64,000 nt of DNA from CAYVMD01 sp964452465 (lineage in GTDB: Bacteria > Armatimonadota > JACIXR01), in assembly GCA_964452465.1 (NCBI GenBank), contig CAYVMD010000007.1, positions 1-64,000 of the forward strand, read 5' to 3'. Positions 49,985 to 61,100 of the stretch are shown here, one piece after another. The notes beneath the pieces are model-generated. The model saw nothing but the letters and a program-made list of their open reading frames with translations. It had not been told where the DNA came from and did no database searches. A program made the translations under genes and the position numbers. Within the stretch, counting starts at the first letter, position 1; the number at the start of each line of letters is the position of its first letter.

Positions 49985-52900
49985 TTAGAAGATATATATC
50001 TCGTGGATGGACCAGAAGAGCCAATCGTGGCTACCCAACTGGGTTATCCTCACATACCTCACCCTCGTCCGGGGGAAGGAGATGCCGAGCACACCCCCGC
50101 TTATCCTCCTCTCCACTTCCTCAGCGTTCAACTCACTCACTATCCTCCATTCCCTCCCGTCGGAGGATACCTCAACCCTACAACCCCTTGGATAATCCCC
50201 CGGCGATTGGGCGAAATCCAAAATGACCTGGCTTATTTCCTCTTCCTTCCCCATATCCAGGAGGTAATACATCCCAGAGCGCATGGGACGCCCACTCGTC
50301 CAACGAGTGGAAGGATCCCTATCGAATGCCAATGCCTCGTTTCCTCCCGGCTCCGCCTTCGCCGTCCAACCGTAAGGCGTAGGTCCCTTCACCCCGTCAG
50401 GGGGCAGGAGGGAATAGCGAAGGTCCTTCAGAACCTGCCCCTCCTCATCCACCAAACGAGCACAAAGCCCCCACTCCCCCGTTTCCTGGCTAACTTTGAA
50501 GAGGAGACTATGCCACCCCTTAGACAACTTCAAGGGGACTTTGTCCACATCTGCCTGCAAGGGACGCACCGCTGGATTGCGCCACACTTCCCTGCCATCC
50601 AGCCAAACTGTTATCCCATCATCGCTCCCCAAGAGGAGCATCACATCCACATCGCGGGGCGAATACACATAAATTCCCGCATAAGCGCAAGATTTGCTAA
50701 TCTTCCCAAACAAAGAGGCGAAATCCAATGGATTGGCAAACACCTTCCTCCATACCCTTCCCCCACTCACCATCATCTCTTGAGGACGCATGCCTTCCTC
50801 CTCGATGAACTTATCAGCCAATCCTCCCTGGAAGGGACCCAGCACCAGCCAGTTGCAGATGAAACCTTCCTCGTCGGTGAAAACCTCCGGCGCTTCCCCC
50901 GGCTTCATACCTATGCCGAGATTGGATAGCAGGAGGGAAAGAAGGCTCCAAAATTTGGGATGAGAGATATCCACCCTTATCTCGCTTATTATAACCTCCC
51001 CCTCTCCTACCTTAATGCTAACCAAGGCGCAACCTCGCTCCTTGCTCGCTCTTTCCAATTCCGCCTTCAGGATGGAGGCAGTCTTCACATTCTCTCCTTC
51101 CCAATTCCACCTCCTCCAATCCGTCTCCGATGTCAAAAGAAGAGGCTCCCCCTCTTTTGTCCTTATGGAATACCTCATTATGGCTTTAGCATCCTTTTCC
51201 CCCAACCAATAGAGCCAATCGAGATACAATCCCCTGCACAATCCATCGTTTCTCGCCCGCACGAGTTGCACATCTTCCCTCGGCACTATCTCTATAGGAG
51301 AAGATAAGACCTTGTTCAACTTGGAAGCTCCTTCAGGGGTAGGATTAAAGATGAAGAGTTTCCCTCCCCTATTGAGGAAATCCCTCAATGCCTCGGGAGA
51401 GGGCAAGCCCCTCTCATCGGCAAGTATTATATCCACGCTCTCCATTTCCTTCTCCCCTATAGTTTTCCCATTAATTATCCCCAGGGAAGATAGGATAGCA
51501 TTGAGGGTAGGATTTCCCTCCACCATAATGCCCACAGAGGGGTAGTGGTTCTCCTGAAGGGATCGAAGATAAAGTAGGGCGTTCCTTAGGATGGCGAGAG
51601 CTACCGGTTCGTCCCTCGATTGGTTGAGGAGATCCAATCCGGAGAGGATCAGAGTCCCCTTGCCCCTCTTTACCTCTAAGAGGGCGACATCTCCCGCTGA
51701 ACAGAATCCTATGGGGGTGATCGTCCCTTTCAGGGGCGAAGTCCATGCCTCTTTAAACACCCTGCCCTTCCGCCAAAAGAGCAGGTTCTCCCCCTTTAGA
51801 TTCTTGAGGATGGGGTGAGGGAAGGGAGCGAAGACGCGTTCCCCCGAAGATGCTTTCCAGGAGAGGGAAAGGGATTTGGAGAGCGCCCGCCCTACCTCCA
51901 AAACTATGCACCTTGCTCCTTCTTCCACCTTCTGGAGGAGAGCATCAACCTCCTTAGCGCTCAGGGTCCTCGCCACGACCAAAACTTCCCCTGGAGGAAG
52001 CATTGTTGGATCATCGAGGTGACGAGAAGGGAAGGGGAAAAGGGAAGGATCACCCAAGAGATAAGGCTGGAAGGGTAGGGATATGGAGGAGGGAAAGATG
52101 TAGATAGTGTAGGTTTCCTCTTTAACCTGGCACCAACCCCCGTCCTCCTTCCATAGGCTAATCTCCATGCTTAGCACATCTTCCTCCTCTGACTCAGGCG
52201 CCCTAAAGGAGAATTCCACATCTCGGAACTCGCCAGCGGGAATTTGGAGGGGTATTGCCTTGGAAAACATCTCTTGCCCCGCCCTGGTCACCTTACAGCG
52301 GATCTCTAAACTGGCGGGGGCGCTCGTATCGTTGAAGACCGAGAAGGAGCGTTTTATCTCCTCACCAGAGAAGAAGGAGGAGTTCCTCTCGTTAGGGAAG
52401 AAGGTCACTGGTTGGAGGAGCTCCTTTATATAGGGATAAAGAGCGTTCGGTTTCCATTTGGGTAGGGAAGGATCATAGTTAGGGTTGAGGGTGGAGCAAT
52501 AAGCCCCCCACCTTTCGGGTTTCACCCCCGGGGTCTCCAAATCCTTATAGGATAGAGGGAGTGACTGGATGGGCAAGGGTTCCAAGGAGTACCAAACCAC
52601 ATTGAAGGGGGTTATTTGCTGAGCCCATTTCCTATAGGCAGGGAAGAGCATTCTCAATTCCTCCCCTACTCCCTTTAGGCGCTGGGAGAAATTGAGGTAA
52701 ACCTCTTCCCCTGCAGTGGAAGCGACCTGGGGAGGGGTGGAATAGAACATGGAGCCCGATTCCCCAATGGTTATGGGCTTCTGGGTGCTGGGCTTTTGGG
52801 GACCGGGATAATGAAGGCTGAATATCTCCCCTCGCCCTCCCAGATCCTCATCGCCATCGGAAGAGACGGGACGCGTGCCATCTAAGTTCTTTATCTCCTG

Positions 52901-54262
52901 GACCAAATCGTAGATCTTAGCGAATAGCCAATCCAGAGAGGGTGCACCATCGTGAGGATTGACGCCATGGGCAGCCATTATCTCGTTAGCGACGCTCCAG
53001 ATTATCACTGAGGGGTGATTTCTGTCCCGGAGGACGAATTCCCTTACATGTTCCTTTGCCCTCCGCCAGAAATCGTCGTTATAGAGGAAATTACAGGCAG
53101 ATGCCCATATAGCACTCTCATCGGTTATCAGCATTCCCTCTTCATCCGCTATGTCCAGGTAAAAAGAAGGGTAGACCTGGGCATGGAGGCGGATATGGTT
53201 GAGCCCAGTCTCCTTTGCCATCCTGTACCAAAGTCTGGCGTATTCCGGCGTCTGGTAGGGAATGCCCATGTAATGCCAGGCATCCCCCCTTAATTTGATC
53301 CTCTGTCCGTTTAGATAGAAATTGCTCCCCTCGATCCAGAACTCCCGAAAGCCGAAGCGAGTGCGCCACTCATCGGTAAGGGAGGGAGCGCTGAGCGATA
53401 CTTTGAGGGTGTAGAGGTAAGGGTCATCAGGACCCCAAAGGTGAGGGTTCTCCCATCTAACCCGCCACCTTACGGTCATTGCTTCCCCCGGGTTCAACGA
53501 AACATCCCGGGGAGGAACGCTCAATTCTACCCTCTTTCCCTCCTTATCTATCACCTGAAAACTTAGGGAAGCATGTGTAGGTTTGTCGGTTTTGTTAACC
53601 ACCTCCGTCTCCACCCTCAATTCCTTCCCCCGAACGGAAGTGCGGACGAATACATCCGAGATGAAGAGAGCGGGACGAGCGAGGAGATAAACATCCTGCC
53701 AGATTCCCCTTATATGTCCTCCCCAGAAGGAGCCCCAGGGAAAGGGAGCAGAACCACCCACCATGAAGAAGGAGGTGTCCTTCACCCCTACCAGGAGCTC
53801 GTTCTCCCCATCCCAATTGACGACATCGGTTATGTCAAACTCGAAGGGGGTGAAACCTCCCTCATGGGAACCCACCATCTTTCCATTTACATAAACCTCG
53901 CAATAATAGTGCACCGCTTCAAAGCGGAGGAAGATCCTCATTCCCCTCATGACGGAGGGGATACTGAAGGTGCGCCGATGCCATCCCATGCGAGCCTCCT
54001 CCCAAGAGGCAGGATAGGAGGGGTAAAGGTTGAAATCTCCCCCTTGCCCCCGGGAGAAGGAGTTCACATTCCAAGGGGAAGGAATGCGAATGGGCACCTT
54101 ATCCCATCCCCCCTGGGGAGGGCGAAACTCCCCGCTTTGGGGTTGAAATTGCCAATTGCCATTGAGACAAAGGCGAGGACGGGTGGGCGTTAACCATTCT
54201 ACCTCTCCAGCCATCGCGGTAAGAAATCCAAGCAGAAGGGAAAGCCAGAAGAACCTCTGCAT
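49985..54262 (-). CDS. Secreted GH2-type beta-galactosidase-like enzyme with C-terminal discoidin domain
   Basis: 1425 residues from the ATG at 54262, eight bases after GAGGAGG; the GTG three codons earlier overlaps the ribosome site. Signal peptide FFWLSLLLGFLTAMAG. Sugar-binding sandwich (25-200), Ig-like linker (200-310), TIM barrel (310-600). The acid/base Glu is in SVANEIMAAHG near 427 and the nucleophile Glu in ITIGESGSMF near 501. Then come beta and glutamine-amidotransferase-like parts (GKLFIFNPTPEGASKL), a PA14-like segment (VMLLLGSDDGITVWLDG) and an F5/8-type discoidin domain (1290-1425, NEALAFDRDPSTRWTSG). The sugar could be galactose, glucuronic acid or mannose. It lies four codons downstream of the 1292-residue gene. 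Confidence 0.88.
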   Translation of the reverse strand: MQRFFWLSLLLGFLTAMAGEVEWLTPTRPRLCLNGNWQFQPQSGEFRPPQGGWDKVPIRIPSPWNVNSFSRGQGGDFNLYPSYPASWEEARMGWHRRTFSIPSVMRGMRIFLRFEAVHYYCEVYVNGKMVGSHEGGFTPFEFDITDVVNWDGENELLVGVKDTSFFMVGGSAPFPWGSFWGGHIRGIWQDVYLLARPALFISDVFVRTSVRGKELRVETEVVNKTDKPTHASLSFQVIDKEGKRVELSVPPRDVSLNPGEAMTVRWRVRWENPHLWGPDDPYLYTLKVSLSAPSLTDEWRTRFGFREFWIEGSNFYLNGQRIKLRGDAWHYMGIPYQTPEYARLWYRMAKETGLNHIRLHAQVYPSFYLDIADEEGMLITDESAIWASACNFLYNDDFWRRAKEHVREFVLRDRNHPSVIIWSVANEIMAAHGVNPHDGAPSLDWLFAKIYDLVQEIKNLDGTRPVSSDGDEDLGGRGEIFSLHYPGPQKPSTQKPITIGESGSMFYSTPPQVASTAGEEVYLNFSQRLKGVGEELRMLFPAYRKWAQQITPFNVVWYSLEPLPIQSLPLSYKDLETPGVKPERWGAYCSTLNPNYDPSLPKWKPNALYPYIKELLQPVTFFPNERNSSFFSGEEIKRSFSVFNDTSAPASLEIRCKVTRAGQEMFSKAIPLQIPAGEFRDVEFSFRAPESEEEDVLSMEISLWKEDGGWCQVKEETYTIYIFPSSISLPFQPYLLGDPSLFPFPSRHLDDPTMLPPGEVLVVARTLSAKEVDALLQKVEEGARCIVLEVGRALSKSLSLSWKASSGERVFAPFPHPILKNLKGENLLFWRKGRVFKEAWTSPLKGTITPIGFCSAGDVALLEVKRGKGTLILSGLDLLNQSRDEPVALAILRNALLYLRSLQENHYPSVGIMVEGNPTLNAILSSLGIINGKTIGEKEMESVDIILADERGLPSPEALRDFLNRGGKLFIFNPTPEGASKLNKVLSSPIEIVPREDVQLVRARNDGLCRGLYLDWLYWLGEKDAKAIMRYSIRTKEGEPLLLTSETDWRRWNWEGENVKTASILKAELERASKERGCALVSIKVGEGEVIISEIRVDISHPKFWSLLSLLLSNLGIGMKPGEAPEVFTDEEGFICNWLVLGPFQGGLADKFIEEEGMRPQEMMVSGGRVWRKVFANPLDFASLFGKISKSCAYAGIYVYSPRDVDVMLLLGSDDGITVWLDGREVWRNPAVRPLQADVDKVPLKLSKGWHSLLFKVSQETGEWGLCARLVDEEGQVLKDLRYSLLPPDGVKGPTPYGWTAKAEPGGNEALAFDRDPSTRWTSGRPMRSGMYYLLDMGKEEEISQVILDFAQSPGDYPRGCRVEVSSDGREWRIVSELNAEEVERRISGGVLGISFPRTRVRYVRITQLGSHDWLFWSIHEIYIF

Positions 54263-54275
54263 TTCGCCCACCTCC

Positions 54276-57200
54276 TCATTCCAACCTTAATAACAAGGGC
54301 TGTAAGGGAAGAAGGATTAGGGGCTGGGAGAGCATCTGCCCCGTGGTTAAATCCCTGATGTTCTTGAAAGACCCTCCTATCCTTATCTCCTTGGGATCGG
54401 TCGTGTAATTCACCAGGTTAACCAGATATCCCTTGCCATCCTTAACGCTTGTGTACTCCACTCCCCAATTTGACTCCCCGTTCCTCCCTTCCAAAGTTAT
54501 CTCCCTCTTTACCCCCAAAGCACCTAACATCTTCTCGAAGGCTCGCCACAATTCCTGGGAGGATGGCTCCCGAGGTAAAACAATCCCTTGGATTCTATCC
54601 TCCCTCACCCTGTCGTACTCATCCCTCTCCAGGCAATTCTCCCCTACCAGGACCACCTTCCCTCCCTTTTCCATGAATCTTTTCAGGGAATGGAAGGCTT
54701 CGTTGGAGATATGGGTGGCAAAGGGAACGATTATCGGTCCTTGAGGCAACATCTCCCTTGCCAATTGCCTTTCCGTCACGAAGCCTATCTTCAAGCCGAG
54801 GAAATTGAGGGCTTCGTAGACCTTCTGAAGGGTGGAGAGATATCCTCGGTTGTAGATTATGGAAGGGAAAGAATAGAGGATATAAAGGGAAGGTTTGGCT
54901 TCTTGGAGCGCCTTCATCTCCTTACTGAGACGATTGAGGTTCAGGCAGACAAGCCCCACCGCCTCAGCACAGGCAGGGCGATGCATGATCGAGCCAGCGA
55001 AATCGCTCTTGGGATCGTAGGTCCTCTCCCAAACCCAGATGGTGGTAGCGGATTGTCCATGCACCGCTCCTTGCCACAGGACATTGTAGATATGCTCAGG
55101 GGGAATATATTCTAAGTCCCTATCCACGATGAGGTGATTTTCGCTGTTGAATATGGGCTTATCCGCCACGGAGCATTGGAGGTCGTAGCCCATATTCTCT
55201 ATCTGCCAGGAATTAGCCCACCCCGATTCGCCTCGATGATTGTACCACTTCCAACAATCGTTACCGTTTATTTGGCTGAATTCCCCGAATAGTTCGGGAT
55301 CTATGCCGAAGAGGGGTTCCCCTCCCCCATCGAAGAAGAAAGTGGTCATTATCTTGGCGTGAACTGGCAAATTGGGAGCCATTTCATGAATGATGTCCGC
55401 CATCCAGCGATGCCACCCCGCGAACTCTTCCTGGTTGAAGAGCGCGTAATCATAGCAACGGGGAGTAGGTTCGAGTTGAGGGGGAGGGAGATCTATTTCC
55501 TCAAAGGAGGGATAGTTCGTGCCCCAAATATCGTTCAATTTCTCAATGGTTTGGTGGCGCTTCTTAAGCCAATCCTGCCACATCCTCTTGGCGTAAAGGG
55601 AACCTCGCAGGTCGACGGAAATCGGTTCATTGGTGAGGCAAATGCTGTGCAGGGCGGGGTGATCCTTTATCTTGGGGATGACGAAGCGAAGGTAACTTTC
55701 CAGGATATCCCTGCTTTCAGGAGCGTTTATATCGAATTGGAGAAAACCTCCTTTGAAATTACGCAGGTGAGGATACTTCTCATAAGCCCAAGCAGGAAAG
55801 TAATGGGGACTGATGAGGAGATTGACCGCGACATTGTTCGCCTTCGCCCTGTCGAGCACGCTGAGGAACTCCCTGACCGGGGCATCGGACACCTCGTTCT
55901 CCTTGGGGAAAACGCTACTCGGTCCGAATTCTATCTGGATTATGTTGGTGCCATAGGAAGGGAATTTCTCTATATCTGCCCTCACCTGCCCGAAAGCTCC
56001 ATATCCAACGAAGAATACGGGACGCTCCTCCTCCCTCCCGGTGGGATACCTCGCCTTGGCAAGGAAGGAAGTTCCCTTTATCTTAATGGGGCTGGTGACA
56101 TAGCGAGGGATGGGTAAAAGGGGAAGCCTGCTTTGCCGGTACCCTTCGAACAACCTCTTAGCCTCATCGCCTCTAAGGGGGCTCATGTAGTGGTTGAACT
56201 CGAACACCACTATCTTATCAACATAGGGACTGAGGGCATTAATCTGGGAGAATATACGAGGGAGGGGGGCGGGCTTCCAACCTGCGGGTATATCGAAAAT
56301 CTCCAAATCCGCCCAAAGGGAAACCCCCTTTTGCCCACATACTTCCCTGAGGGCTTGGAAGTAGGGCTCTGCCTTCTCAGGGGTTATGCCCCTCTCACAC
56401 CCTACTCCATCCTGGAGGGCGATTATATCCACCTTTAGATGGGAAAGTAGCGTAGACCACCCCTTCTTGAAATCCTGTGGGGAGATGTCCAAAGTGAAGT
56501 AGGGAGCAATGAGCAGTTTCTTCTTGGGGGTAAGACGCCTAAGGGCGTTTATAACTTTAATATATGCCTTCACCCCCACATTGTCGGGCGGTGGGGCATT
56601 GCCGATCTCCCAAGTGAGGAGATACCACCCCTCGAAGGAAGGCTCCCTCCCATAAAGATTCTGCAATTCCTTGGCAACATTGATATTCCTCTGGGCAAAC
56701 TCCTCGAAATCCCCTTCGCTTCCCTTCCCCTCCCAATTCCAGGCGTAAAGGCCAAGGAAGACCTTCATCTTTAACTCGTCAGCCAACTTGAGGAGGGTGC
56801 CCACCACATCCTTAGTGCCTGCCTCTCGATAATAGGAAAGGAGGCGGGAGGGGTAGAAGGCATAGGAATCCCAGGCGACAGCACCGATGATCAGGGTATC
56901 CATGCCCAGCGCTTTCATATAGGAGAGCTCCTTCCGCCAATCCTCCTCGCTCCAGGGGGCATTCCCTCCGTCTATTTGGAGGAAGGAACCGCTCAAGGGC
57001 TTGTTCAAGGAGGAAAGAGAACGCTCCCCTATCTCCTGCATCTCGTTAACCGCATACCAAGCTCGTGCTATCTCGCCCTTCTCCAGATCCTCTCGAGCAT
57101 AGTTAAGGAAATTCTCCAAAACAGTGGCAGTAACCCCCTGAAGGGAGGGATCCCCCTTCACCTCCTTCATCCTTTGGCGAAGGGAGTTAAGGATCCCCTT

Positions 57201-58154
57201 CACCTTCCCCATCTGCTCCTCGACATCGCCTCCGGTTATCATCTTAAACCTTTCCTCCTTTCTTAGGAGTTCCCTCCCCTCGCTAACAACCACCCCCTCC
57301 ACCTTGCATTCTCCTCCCACTGGCTTATCCAACTGCAGTTCCACTTTTGCCTCAAAGACCCCTTGCTGGAAATTCCCCCCTTTGGAAACCTCGGATAATA
57401 CATTCCCTTCCCTATCCTTCAGAAGGAACCGCAATTCACCCACCAGGGGCTGGGGCAGGGATAAAGTAGCGAAGAGGGCAACCTTGTCCTTTACGAAAAG
57501 GCACCCTCTGTAGGTCTCGTTCATCCAGCCAGGCTTATCCTGGTAGAAGGGGGTTATCTCCAAATCCAGAGAGGAAGGCACCTGGAATGGGGTAGCTTTG
57601 TCGCCCTTCTCCAACTTTACATCGTCCACCCAGAAGCCCTTCGTTGGGCTATCGGTATTTATGAGGAAAGGGATAACGGTCTCATCGGCGGAGGTAGTAA
57701 AGGTGAGGGAAACCCTCCGCCATTTCCCTCCCGTGGGAGGGAAAAAGCAACGCACCATCCATCCTCGCCCTCCCCCAATCCAAGCCACTCCGGGATCCTC
57801 CGATTTGATATAGCAGGAAAGGGTATAGGTTGTGTTGGGCTCCACGGGGATGCCTTGGGGCACATAGAGGGAGCCATACACATGGGGACCAAAGGGCGTG
57901 TTGTTGGTTATCTTCACACAGTATTTACCGCTGTGGGCATCTTCTGCCCGCTCCAAGGTAGCATCGGTATTCCGTTTATCGAAAATCCAGCCAACGGGAT
58001 GTCCATCCTCCCATTCCTCGAAGGAAGGATTGGGGAGGAGGTTGGGATTTATAGGAAGGGGGGAAATTTCTATACGAGATGCTTCACACCGAACCAATGC
58101 AGGGAGAAAGAAAAGCAAGAAGATACCAAGAACTCGTGCCAACATGCTCTTCAC
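54276..58154 (-). CDS. Secreted protein with CBM, DUF4434 barrel and GH42-like barrel
   Basis: 1292 residues from a GTG whose GTGA overlaps the upstream stop. After the signal peptide (VLGIFLLFFLPALVRC) there is a CBM4/9-like sandwich (about 35-185, NPNLLPNPSFEEWEDGHP, then FWVDDVKLEKG). A second beta domain and helices follow (200-385). A first TIM barrel of DUF4434 type is at about 388-680 (SGSFLQIDGGNAPWSEEDW, FEGWYLLTWEIG). A second barrel of GH42 type is at about 710-1075, with E843 in LTNEPISVD as acid/base and E1005 in NSENHLIV as nucleophile. A Rossmann-like region (1090-1225) and a beta tail end it. Two catalytic barrels in one chain is uncommon. Confidence 0.85.
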   Translation of the reverse strand: MKSMLARVLGIFLLFFLPALVRCEASRIEISPLPINPNLLPNPSFEEWEDGHPVGWIFDKRNTDATLERAEDAHSGKYCVKITNNTPFGPHVYGSLYVPQGIPVEPNTTYTLSCYIKSEDPGVAWIGGGRGWMVRCFFPPTGGKWRRVSLTFTTSADETVIPFLINTDSPTKGFWVDDVKLEKGDKATPFQVPSSLDLEITPFYQDKPGWMNETYRGCLFVKDKVALFATLSLPQPLVGELRFLLKDREGNVLSEVSKGGNFQQGVFEAKVELQLDKPVGGECKVEGVVVSEGRELLRKEERFKMITGGDVEEQMGKVKGILNSLRQRMKEVKGDPSLQGVTATVLENFLNYAREDLEKGEIARAWYAVNEMQEIGERSLSSLNKPLSGSFLQIDGGNAPWSEEDWRKELSYMKALGMDTLIIGAVAWDSYAFYPSRLLSYYREAGTKDVVGTLLKLADELKMKVFLGLYAWNWEGKGSEGDFEEFAQRNINVAKELQNLYGREPSFEGWYLLTWEIGNAPPPDNVGVKAYIKVINALRRLTPKKKLLIAPYFTLDISPQDFKKGWSTLLSHLKVDIIALQDGVGCERGITPEKAEPYFQALREVCGQKGVSLWADLEIFDIPAGWKPAPLPRIFSQINALSPYVDKIVVFEFNHYMSPLRGDEAKRLFEGYRQSRLPLLPIPRYVTSPIKIKGTSFLAKARYPTGREEERPVFFVGYGAFGQVRADIEKFPSYGTNIIQIEFGPSSVFPKENEVSDAPVREFLSVLDRAKANNVAVNLLISPHYFPAWAYEKYPHLRNFKGGFLQFDINAPESRDILESYLRFVIPKIKDHPALHSICLTNEPISVDLRGSLYAKRMWQDWLKKRHQTIEKLNDIWGTNYPSFEEIDLPPPQLEPTPRCYDYALFNQEEFAGWHRWMADIIHEMAPNLPVHAKIMTTFFFDGGGEPLFGIDPELFGEFSQINGNDCWKWYNHRGESGWANSWQIENMGYDLQCSVADKPIFNSENHLIVDRDLEYIPPEHIYNVLWQGAVHGQSATTIWVWERTYDPKSDFAGSIMHRPACAEAVGLVCLNLNRLSKEMKALQEAKPSLYILYSFPSIIYNRGYLSTLQKVYEALNFLGLKIGFVTERQLAREMLPQGPIIVPFATHISNEAFHSLKRFMEKGGKVVLVGENCLERDEYDRVREDRIQGIVLPREPSSQELWRAFEKMLGALGVKREITLEGRNGESNWGVEYTSVKDGKGYLVNLVNYTTDPKEIRIGGSFKNIRDLTTGQMLSQPLILLPLQPLLLRLE

Positions 58155-61100
58155 CTCGCCTCACTTATTTTAAGAACGAGGACATCCTCGGGGAGGAGTT
58201 CCCCTTGAATTATTGCCTGCCCTTCCTCCAAGGAATAACTCATTCTCTTTCCTTCCAGTAGGTCCCTTATCTCCAATTTGTCCTTCAATCCCAACGCCTT
58301 GAGGTCGATGGCGAGTTGGAAGTTAATCTCCTTTTCCCCGTCGTTGAAAAGGGTGAAATGGAGGTTGCCGTCCCTCGCCCGCCCATACCTTTCCACATAG
58401 ATGTGGGGATTATCGGTTTTGGCATGGGTTATGGGTTCCCAACCCGCTTGGGCAAGGGAAATAATGAGGGGGAGATAACGCTTAAAGAGGTGGCGATCAC
58501 GGTTATACCACTTCTTGGGGGAAGCCCAATAGGGATCCTTGGAAGCAGCCTCCTCGTCGAAGAAGCCGGGGAAGACGGCGTAGAAGAGGCAACGCTTGAA
58601 ATACTTCTCCACGAGTTGGGAGTTGAATTTCTCGTAGTTAGTGTTCATGAGGAGGCAATAGGGCTTTCTATAACACATGGCTCGACGGAAATTCATTACC
58701 GCATCGTCGTCCGGTCTATATCTATCCCCCCTGAGCCAGTTCACCTCCGTTCCCAATACATCCAAAAGGTGAGCGGGAAAGGCGAACTTCCAAAGCACCG
58801 CGTTGGCAAAAAGCAGTTTCCCCCTTTTGTGCATCCTCTCCCCGACCTCCTTGGCAAACTCGTAGGTGGAGAAGATGAGCATCTGGCAAGGTTTTTTGCT
58901 CTCCCTCTCGAAGACTACGGGGATGTCCGCCTCCCGGAAATGTTCCCTCCTAAAGTTCAACTCGGTTGCCCCCATCTCCAGGGAATCCAGATAGGTGCCA
59001 TCTAATTCTCCCTTTACCACCCTTCCCTCAAATCCGGGATTCTTAAGTAGGTTCCTCGCCGAGCCTTCCTCAGTGAGGGATACATCGTCAAACCATACCG
59101 TGCCCCGATGCGTTCGCCTAAAGAGGAGGTAAACGGTTAAATTCGCTATGGGCTTTTGAGGTTCTATGCGAAGCTCTCTCTCTTGCCAATCGTGCGTTCC
59201 AACCTCGAAGGGAGCGATCAATGCCCATTGGGGAGTGCCATCAGTGTAGTAGAGGTCCACATAAATGGCATAATTCCCATCCTCAGGACCCGTCACTCCC
59301 TCTGCCTTGCTCCAGGCTTTCACGATCAACGGCTTTGGCTCTTTTTGGTTCAAAACCACCGTCTGCTGAAGCCCCCATTCCCCTCCCTCGCCCTCCGACC
59401 TGCAACGAACGGACCGCCTGCCAGTTCTACTCACCTTCTCATCTATCCCGTAGCCGTTGCCATAGCCACTCCATCCTTCCATCACGGTGTAAACACGAGC
59501 AAAAGCACGCTCAATGCCGTCCAGCATCACCATTGCCTTATTAAGGGGCAGGTCCTTGGTGGTGGGGACATCCGGGTCGGGGTTGAGGAGGAAAACTGCC
59601 CCATCGCACCAAGGCGCCTTGAGGACCGCGCAGAAGAGATCCCCATTGACCCTTTCGATCCCGCTGGTCAGAGTTGCGATAGCCATGTTCCTATAGTAAT
59701 CTCCCCTTGCCCCCTGGAGGTCCTTTTGAAGGACCTCCATTGCCCCTTGGTAGGTGCGAGGCGCCTCGGGAGGCATGGGTAGCCAATGGCTCATGGGTTC
59801 CACATAGATGAAGCTGTAGATGCCGTGCTCCTCGTCGAAAGCGGGATTGGGAGCCCCCTCTTGGAAGGCGAAATGGAAATCCTCAAATCCCTCCACGGTG
59901 GATATATCGGTGAAGGGCATCCATATGCCCTCCCTTTTAACCCTCTTCAGGAAGAATTGGGGGAAGATATCGTAATATTTTTGGAGGGCGGAGCGCATCC
60001 GCCAAAGGGGGTCCATCCTGTAGATTATGAAATGGAAATCTGCCCGAGAGGGAAATTTTCTGGTATCGGGAAGGAGGGAGAAATCAAAGGAAATGTAGAA
60101 TTCCTTCTCCTCACCATTGTAACTTAGGCGGTAGAGCCTCGGTTGATCCATGGGCACTGCCATTGCCACCCCTTCTTCTTTCCCGCTCAGACAAGCGAGG
60201 GGATAAAGGGACATGCTCTTCGTAGCCCCCGCTTCAACGGGGATGCTATTTATGTAGGTCTTTCCTGCCTCTACCCTCTCCTCCTGGCGCATATCCCTCG
60301 ACCAAATCCACCCCTCAGCGTCCAGCGGTAGGGCAAAGCAGAGCGTCACCGCCCGGTCCTTTCCCTCCAGATCCTCGATGACCCCATCCACCCTTATATA
60401 TCCTTCACCCTTATACATACCCCTTTTCACTTCCTCCAATCTATAAGTTACGGATAACTTAAGATTTAGCTCCTCATCAACCGCTTCCCAAGTCGCCCCA
60501 TCCTTCATTACCTTAACCTGCCCCAAGGGCTGGCGAAAATCGGAATCCCTCGCTACATCCCTTATATAAAACCCACCCCTCCTGTTCCCCTTACCCACCA
60601 CCTGCCCGGTCCTACGATCCAAAAGGAGCGTCCAGCCATCAGCGCTGCGCAGGGTAAGCGTTTCCTTAGCGGGGGCAATCAAAGGTTCGCTGATAACGGG
60701 AACGCCGTCGAAGACCTTAACCCCCTCAAGTTGGTAGAGGGCGAAATCGGCGAACCAAACCTTCCCCGTATGCCCTCGGAATATACCATAAACTATAACC
60801 TCCTTGATGGGCTTCTCCGGGAAGACCCAAACTCGCCCCATTTCCCAATCGTGGGTTCCACAGGAGAAGTTAGCGGTTCTCCCCCAAAGATGAGTGCCAT
60901 CCACGAAGTCTATATCCAAATAGAGGGAATATCCGCTATCGGGTGCACCACTAACATCCTCCGCCTTACTATAGCATTGAGCAAGGATGGGTAGGGGCTT
61001 CTCTTGGTTGAGGACCACCACCTGTCCCAACCCATATTCCCTTTCGGGAGAATTGCTCTCGCACCTTGCTGAGCGCTTTCCCTTATAGAGGACCTCTTCG

